A DNA stretch of 17,853 bases from an uncultured Clostridia bacterium. Its GTDB lineage: Bacteria > Bacillota > Clostridia > Christensenellales > Borkfalkiaceae. The position numbers and the translations under genes were made by a program. Under the pieces are notes generated by a model. That model worked only from the letters and a program-made list of their open reading frames with translations. It did not search any database and had not been told where the DNA came from. Of the stretch, positions 13,043 through 17,853 are shown in pieces; positions within the stretch are counted from its first letter, which is position 1; every line of letters starts with the position of its first letter. The stretch lies in contig CAKQKQ010000035.1 in NCBI GenBank assembly GCA_934249265.1, forward strand, positions 1-17,853, in the 5' to 3' direction.

Positions 13043-16000
13043 ATGAATAAAATTTTAAAAAAGGTATTGTCGTTAAGTCTTTGTATGGCAATTCCGTTAG
13101 GCATGATATTAAAGGAACCGATGAAAGCACAAGCATTGAGAAATAAAGTTGACACAAACGCAGAAATAGCAAGAATGATAGCGGAAGAAGGCATGGTTCT
13201 TCTTCGCAACGAAGGTACGCTTCCGTTTAAACAAAGCGACACGATAGTAGGCTTGGGCGACGCTCAAGACTCGGGAATGATTTACGGCGGTCTCGGCTCG
13301 GGTTGGGTCAACGCAACCAACATGGTAAGTTATGCTCAAGGACTTAAAGACGCCGTTAAAAGCGGTTATATCAAAAGTTATACGACGATCGACAGCGCGG
13401 ATTCGGGCGAGCGTGCAACCAAAGCAATGTATTTCATCGCTCGTTCCACCACCGAAAACGAAGACAACAGCGTTTCTTCTTATTATTTAAACAGTCAAGA
13501 AAAGACGGACATTTTAGGACTTATCAACGTTTACGGTGCAACCAATGTAGTCGTGGTTTTAAACGTAGGTATGGTTATCGATACCACTTGGCTTATCGAA
13601 AACGAGGTTGGCGCGATAGTGCTTTCATATTATGCCGGCGAAAGAGCGGGCGAGGCACTTGCAAACTTGTTGACGGGAAAAAGCAACTTCAGCGGCAAAA
13701 CCGTAGACACTTGGGCTAAAGATTACACCGATTATCCGAGTTCTTCTATAGGTACTTTTGCGGGCGACGCAAACACCTTCTACACCGAAGACATTTACGT
13801 AGGTTATAGATATTTCGAGACTTTCGACAAAAACTACGAAAGAGTAAATTACGAATTCGGTTACGGTTTGTCTTACACTAAATTTGAATTTACCGAAAAA
13901 TCTTTTACGGTAGACGGAGATGAAATTACTTTCAACGTTACCGTAAGGAATAAAGGCACGCGCGCGGGTAAAGAGACGGTTCAAGTATATTATTCCGCTC
14001 CTCAAGGCGAATTCGGAAACCCCGCAAGAGAACTTGCAGGCTTTGCTAAAACGAGTTTGTTAGCCCCGGGTAAAAAAGAAACCGTAAAAATCACTTTCAA
14101 AATCAGCGATATGGCTGTTTACGACGACCAATCGCTTATACGCAACAACAGTTGGGTACTCCTTAAAGGCGATTATAAATTCTACGTGGGAAACAGCGTT
14201 AAAGACGCCGCTTTAAACGGCTTAATGGACAGCGTTTACACAGTAAACGAAAACAAAGTTTTAGAGACGACTTGCGATTTACCCGCCACTCAATTAAACA
14301 AGAGACTTCTTTCCGACGGAACTTATCAAACTTTGGGTAACAGCGAAGGCTCTTTGGTAAAACACGTTGTAAAGGCTTACGGCGCAAACACCGTTCAAGC
14401 CGAAGAATATTCCGCTAAATCTCAAAATCCCAAGACCGAAACTTTCTACGTCGGCGCGGATATGTCGTTCGGTATGGGTAATTTAAACAACACTTTCGGC
14501 GAATGGCTCGAATACGACCTTTACGTCGAAGAGGCTGGCACTTATAAAATGGCGTTTTCTATGGCTTCGGCGTGGGCGAACCAAAACGATATGTTCACCG
14601 TCATGATAAACGGCGAGGCTCAACCCATTAAAGTAAATATGGGACAAACGACCGTAGACCCCAATTCCACCAACGAATGGTATAAATGCGCGTTGTTGAC
14701 TGACGATACTTACGTTATCGATTTACCGCAAGGCGACGTAAAACTTCGTTTTAAGGCGAACGGCAAACTTTTCCAAAACATAGATTATTTCATGATTTAT
14801 AAAGATACCGTTTCAAGTAATTATCAAACGGTTATCGAGGCAGAAACTTCGGCGTCTTCCACGCTCGGTACGGTTCAAATATCTAACGGTACGGCTACCG
14901 CGCCTTCTAACAAAGCGGGCAACGTTTACACTTATACTTTAAACGTAGAAGAGGCTGGTGTTTACAATATTTCGCTTTTGGCATCAAACGTTTCGTTCGC
15001 TTCCGAAAACAGCGTAAAATTATCTGTAAACGGAAAAGCGACTGACAAAAACTTCTCGCTTAAACGTACTGCCGTCGGCGGAGAAAACAGTTTAATAAGC
15101 AACAATTACGTGTTTACAAAGTCAAGTTCGGTGGCGGTAACTCTTCCGAAAGGTTTGGTTACGCTTACGTTTACCACTTTGGACGCGTCGCTCACTTGCA
15201 TCGACAAACTTTATATTTCTCCCGAAAAAACGGGCAGCGAAACGGGCGATAATTATTACGACAACACCAACGATTTTACTTATATCGAAGACATAAGCGG
15301 AACGACGTTGGACGAATTCTTGACTTATAACGACGTAGTTGCCGATATAAACAAAATGGACGATTTTGTAAGCCAAATGAGCATAAGCGAACTCGCTCGT
15401 TTGCTTGCGGTCGAACCCGACAACAACGACGCTCAAACGGGTACGGGCGGCGTCGGCGGCAAATACATTTCGTCTAAATACGGTATTCCCAACGCAAACA
15501 CTTCCGACGGTCCTGCGGGTATCCGTTACGTAAACTCCGCTTTGTATTCTACTTGGATGCCTTGTATGACGTTGTTGGCTTCCACTTGGAATGTAGACCT
15601 CGCGCAAACTTACGGCGCGGCTGTGGCGATCGAGGCAAAACTCGGCAACGTTCAAGTTTGGCTCGCCCCGGGCGTAAACATTCACCGTAATCCCTTGTGC
15701 GGAAGAAACTTCGAGTATTATTCCGAAGATCCGTTAATTGCCGGTATGATGGGTAAATACGTAACGATAGGCGCGCAGTCGCTCGGTATTTCCGTTTGCG
15801 TAAAGCACTTTGCGGTAAACAACCAAGAAACATCGCGTTACAGTTATAATGCTTGCGTGTCAAATAGGGCATTGAGAGAAATTTACTTCAAACCGTTTGA
15901 AATTATAGTTAAGGAGGCAGACCCGTATGCCGTGATGAGTTCTTACAACAGAGTCAACGGCGAATACGTGGGCGCAACTCGTCAAATTATTACCGACATG

Positions 16001-16693
16001 CTTTACAACGAATGGGGCTTTGACGGAGCGGTATTCGGCGATTGGACTTCTACGATAAGCCATATCAAATACGTACAAGCGGGAAACACTTTCAAGAGTT
16101 TCGTTCCCGATTACGATATGTTGGTTGCCGCATACAGAAACGGCGTTTTAACGAGAGAACAACTTGAATTCTGCGCTAAAAGCATGTTGCGTTTCTTGAT
16201 GAGGACGGATTCGTTTATAAAAGTACAAACAAACTTCGACAATCAAAATGCCGTTACGGTTAATCTCGAAGATTCGACTTCGTGGACTTACACCAAAAAC
16301 GGCTATACGACGAATATGTTTAGGTTGTACGCCGAAACCGAGGGCAAATACACCTTCAAACTTTCGGGCGCGGTTAACTGCAAAGTTTTACTCGATAATA
16401 AAGAAATTGAAGTAAGCGGCGGTAAATTCACGGTAGATTTGTCGCTCGGTCAACACGATTTAAAAATTTACGGCGAAAGCAGTGCGGTTGAAACGTTAAA
16501 GGGCATTACGATTAGTCCTTACAGCAATTCAACGCCCGATAATCCTACCGATTCGGACACTTCAAGCGATTCTTCCGACACATCGTCCTCGGGCGGTTGT
16601 AATTCGGGTCTTGCGGGCGATATGGGCGCATTGTCGGCGGCATTGTTGCCTATAGGCGCGGCAATGTTTGCAAAAAAACGCAAAGAAGACTAA
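13043..16693 (+). CDS. Exported glycoside hydrolase family 3 enzyme, reversed domain order, with CBM-like modules and C-terminal anchor
   Basis: A 1216-aa enzyme, probably a beta-glycosidase (glucosidase or xylosidase type) acting on the cell surface. After a signal peptide (1 to about 32) comes the GH3 C-terminal domain (about 36-275), with the acid/base region E138-N-E-D141, then GYGLSYT and an FnIII-like domain (about 286-391), a CBM6-like module (about 450-590), a second CBM-like module (about 594-730), and only then the GH3 TIM barrel (about 770-1055). The barrel has DGPAGIR (822-828), GRNFEYYSEDP (887-897), KHF (921-923) and the nucleophile D1000 in VFGDW. Reversed order is known in ruminal GH3 enzymes. 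A Ser/Thr/Asp linker, C1186 in GGCNSG, a hydrophobic segment and KKRKED form the C-terminus. The ATG at 13043 follows GGAG with 7 nt spacing. The substrate cannot be fixed from sequence. Confidence 0.93.
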   Translation: MNKILKKVLSLSLCMAIPLGMILKEPMKAQALRNKVDTNAEIARMIAEEGMVLLRNEGTLPFKQSDTIVGLGDAQDSGMIYGGLGSGWVNATNMVSYAQGLKDAVKSGYIKSYTTIDSADSGERATKAMYFIARSTTENEDNSVSSYYLNSQEKTDILGLINVYGATNVVVVLNVGMVIDTTWLIENEVGAIVLSYYAGERAGEALANLLTGKSNFSGKTVDTWAKDYTDYPSSSIGTFAGDANTFYTEDIYVGYRYFETFDKNYERVNYEFGYGLSYTKFEFTEKSFTVDGDEITFNVTVRNKGTRAGKETVQVYYSAPQGEFGNPARELAGFAKTSLLAPGKKETVKITFKISDMAVYDDQSLIRNNSWVLLKGDYKFYVGNSVKDAALNGLMDSVYTVNENKVLETTCDLPATQLNKRLLSDGTYQTLGNSEGSLVKHVVKAYGANTVQAEEYSAKSQNPKTETFYVGADMSFGMGNLNNTFGEWLEYDLYVEEAGTYKMAFSMASAWANQNDMFTVMINGEAQPIKVNMGQTTVDPNSTNEWYKCALLTDDTYVIDLPQGDVKLRFKANGKLFQNIDYFMIYKDTVSSNYQTVIEAETSASSTLGTVQISNGTATAPSNKAGNVYTYTLNVEEAGVYNISLLASNVSFASENSVKLSVNGKATDKNFSLKRTAVGGENSLISNNYVFTKSSSVAVTLPKGLVTLTFTTLDASLTCIDKLYISPEKTGSETGDNYYDNTNDFTYIEDISGTTLDEFLTYNDVVADINKMDDFVSQMSISELARLLAVEPDNNDAQTGTGGVGGKYISSKYGIPNANTSDGPAGIRYVNSALYSTWMPCMTLLASTWNVDLAQTYGAAVAIEAKLGNVQVWLAPGVNIHRNPLCGRNFEYYSEDPLIAGMMGKYVTIGAQSLGISVCVKHFAVNNQETSRYSYNACVSNRALREIYFKPFEIIVKEADPYAVMSSYNRVNGEYVGATRQIITDMLYNEWGFDGAVFGDWTSTISHIKYVQAGNTFKSFVPDYDMLVAAYRNGVLTREQLEFCAKSMLRFLMRTDSFIKVQTNFDNQNAVTVNLEDSTSWTYTKNGYTTNMFRLYAETEGKYTFKLSGAVNCKVLLDNKEIEVSGGKFTVDLSLGQHDLKIYGESSAVETLKGITISPYSNSTPDNPTDSDTSSDSSDTSSSGGCNSGLAGDMGALSAALLPIGAAMFAKKRKED

Positions 16694-16760
16694 TAATTTT
16701 AAACATTGACAAAACTTCGTCCAAAGCGGCGAGTTTAACTCCTATTATTAAAATTAAAGA

Positions 16761-16801
16761 AAAAACGCTGTCCTTTTATTTTGAAAGGGCAGCGTTTTTT
16801 T
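16761..16801. terminator. Strong bidirectional terminator after the GH3 gene
   Basis: The arm at 16761-16776 (AAAAACGCTGTCCTTT) pairs with 16784-16799 (core AAAGGGCAGCG) around a 7-nt loop, followed by a T-run. It ends the lipoprotein-GH3 operon, 68 bp past the stop codon. Confidence 0.9.
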
Positions 16802-16813
16802 GATAAAATCATG

Positions 16814-16862
16814 AGTTATGGATACCGATTTTGCAAAAAATTAAAAAACGGTATCCATAACT
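16814..16862. repeat. Perfect 14-bp inverted repeat with 21-nt loop
   Basis: AGTTATGGATACCG (16814-16827) and CGGTATCCATAACT (16849-16862) pair perfectly around an A-rich loop; TGACTTTTTAG follows. It lies just beyond the operon terminator, so it is not needed as one. It could be a backup terminator, a small mobile-element remnant or part of a small RNA. Confidence 0.6.
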
Positions 16863-16928
16863 TGACTTTTTAGACTTTTAAAGCAAATTTTTAACGAGTC
16901 CGACTAAATGGGCGTAACGAAAGATTTT

Positions 16929-17108
16929 TGCGAAATAAATTAAACGGATTTTACAATGGCTAATTAAAAATAACGCTTTATGAAAATGCGTGAAAGGATA
17001 TAAAAAACCGACGTCGTAAAACAGCGGTGCAAAAAGTTTAAAACTTAAAAATAAAAAGCGTAAATGTCATCTTTACAGCAACTGTATTGCGTAAAGATGA
17101 CATTTTTT
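16929..17108 (+). ncRNA. Candidate small RNA ending at a perfect terminator
   Basis: TTGCGA (16929-16934) and TACAAT (16953-16958) with an 18-bp spacer form a possible promoter. A terminator with a perfect 15-bp stem (17062-17076 and 17091-17105) and T-run lies about 140 nt downstream. No convincing open frame lies between (the longest has under ten codons). A strong terminator with no gene in front of it suggests a short untranslated transcript of about 145 nt. The promoter is only moderately good, so this is tentative. Confidence 0.3.
17062..17108. terminator. Perfect-stem terminator in gene-free region
   Basis: AAATGTCATCTTTAC (17062-17076) and GTAAAGATGACATTT (17091-17105) pair without mismatch around a 14-nt loop; the T-run ends at 17108. 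On the minus strand an A-rich context also gives T residues, so it may act in both directions. Confidence 0.85.
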
Positions 17109-17556
17109 GTTAATAAATAAGCAAAATAATATTAATCAAAGCCGACTACAGTGCGCGCATATCGATAAAATAATAACACTAATATAAAAAGAAAAACAAT
17201 GAATACACAAGCCGATTATTTAGGTGTATAGGCTCGCTTATACATATTCATTATTATATAACCGCTATATAACCGCAAAATTATATGATTTTAAAAATTA
17301 ATCGCTAAATACAAGCCAAAAAGCAAAATATGTTGTTGATAAAACCGCGCAAAAAGCAAAAGTTTTTGCAAAAAAACAAAGGTAGATAAAAATTCCTCGT
17401 TTATACCGTATGCGTTTTGTCATGCGGTTATTTTTTATTGTTAAAAGGCTGTTTTTTAAGACAAACGACTGTGGACAAATTTCCCGTTGAGAGAGTAAAC
17501 CGTCATTGAAACAGTGGTAAAAAGGTGGATTATTTTCTCTTTTTTAACAAAAACTA
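17109..17556. other. AT-rich intergenic region with small repeats
   Basis: No gene is evident in this stretch on either strand. It holds a nested dyad (AATGAATA at 17198-17205 with TATTCATT at 17245-17252, and TGTATA at 17225-17230 with TATACA at 17239-17244). It also holds a perfect tandem 11-bp repeat TATATAACCGC at 17255-17276 and a terminator-like hairpin at 17405-17436. These could be regulator sites for the downstream AraC-type gene or just AT-rich spacer. Confidence 0.45.
17405..17436 (+). terminator. Terminator-like hairpin upstream of the second AraC-type gene
   Basis: ACCGTATG (17405-17412) and CATGCGGT (17421-17428) form an 8-bp stem with one wobble pair and an 8-nt loop, followed by TATTTTTT. 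No gene precedes it on the plus strand within 700 bp, so it may insulate the next gene or end an unseen short transcript. Confidence 0.6.
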
Positions 17557-17585
17557 TTGACGATGAGGGTGTTAGACTGTAATAT
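17557..17585 (+). promoter_or_regulatory. Promoter of the second AraC-type gene
   Basis: TTGACG (17557-17562) and TAATAT (17580-17585) are separated by 17 bp. The start point would give a leader of about 28 nt before the TTG start codon at 17620. Confidence 0.55.
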
Positions 17586-17619
17586 CTAATTGCAATAAAA
17601 TTATAAGGAAATAAAATAG

Positions 17620-17853
17620 TTGAAGTTTGAGAAATTAAAAATAGAATACGAAGGAAAAGAGTGTTTTATAAAAATTCAACGTGTGGGACAAGAGCATTGC
17701 GCCTCGCAAAAAGCGGTTGAAGTGCGCAACTGCACTTACTATTCGTTCCACTTGATTACGCACGGGCTGGGGTACGTTCAAAACGGCGACGACATGGTGT
17801 GTTTAGGCAAAGGCAACGTGTTTATTCTTTGGCCTGGCGTAGAGTGTAAATAT
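17620..17853 (+). CDS. AraC-family regulator, N-terminal part, TTG start, cut by window end
   Basis: An open frame of 78 codons runs to the end of the window. An in-frame TAG at 17617-17619 lies directly before it, and no in-frame ATG occurs until about 17792, so the TTG at 17620 is the start; AAGGAA lies about 10 nt upstream. The protein begins MKFEKLKIEYEGKECF and shows the cupin-type sensor of AraC regulators: YYSFHLITHGLGYVQNGDD followed by LGKGNVFILWPGVE, where a His-rich strand and the proline-glycine turn are typical. The DNA-binding half lies outside the window. It is separated from the GH3 locus by strong terminators and probably controls a neighbouring sugar-use operon to the right. 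Confidence 0.82.
   Translation, partial: MKFEKLKIEYEGKECFIKIQRVGQEHCASQKAVEVRNCTYYSFHLITHGLGYVQNGDDMVCLGKGNVFILWPGVECKY

Overview
The window reads as low-GC, Clostridia-type (Firmicutes) chromosome, probably from a gut or rumen anaerobe. The grounds are strong AGGAGG-type ribosome binding sites, TTGACA/TATAAT-like promoters with 17-bp spacers, clostridial-looking protein families and a CCA-encoding tRNA remnant. The species cannot be named from the sequence.

There are two parts. Positions 1 to about 8512 look like the right-hand part of an integrative element; the left end lies outside the window. On the minus strand, from right to left, come a CI/HigA-like XRE repressor (6087-6572), a replication operon (HTH initiator-like protein 5568-5990, DnaC-like helicase loader 4744-5562, small unknown protein 4425-4742), a repeat-rich noncoding stretch that looks like an origin (4110-4340), an excisionase-like protein (3873-4067) and a tyrosine recombinase (2391-3785). 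Beyond the recombinase is a self-contained operon: a small XRE regulator (2044-2250), a 619-aa PD-(D/E)XK nuclease fused to a DUF2075 helicase (182-2041), and the start of a third, coupled gene cut by the window edge. This operon resembles a defence cassette; the nuclease-helicase recalls the Nhi type of anti-phage protein. On the plus strand, one orphan gene with its own promoter and terminator (7319-8296) sits just inside the right end. That end is marked at 8468-8512 by the 3' part of a tRNA-Arg(CCU) gene, the classic product of integration into a tRNA. A second copy of the tRNA 3' tip lies 149 bp further on, after a hairpin-rich repeat.

From about 8670 onward is the host flank, a polysaccharide-use locus. 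An AraC-type regulator (8807-9580) is divergent from two large exported proteins: a 1090-aa lipoprotein with CxxC modules and a duplicated pair of beta-rich domains (9704-12976), and a 1216-aa glycoside hydrolase family 3 enzyme with reversed domain order, two inserted CBM-like modules and a C-terminal membrane anchor (13043-16693). A strong terminator follows. Then come about 900 bp of AT-rich, gene-free DNA containing several hairpins and a possible small RNA, and finally the first 78 codons of a second AraC-type regulator with a TTG start (17620 to the end).

Regulation can be partly read from the DNA. The small XRE regulator has a 21-bp palindrome over its own -10 box. The CI-like repressor has three 20-bp palindromes of shared design, two at its own promoter and one before the replication operon. 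The AraC gene and the lipoprotein gene share overlapping divergent promoters.
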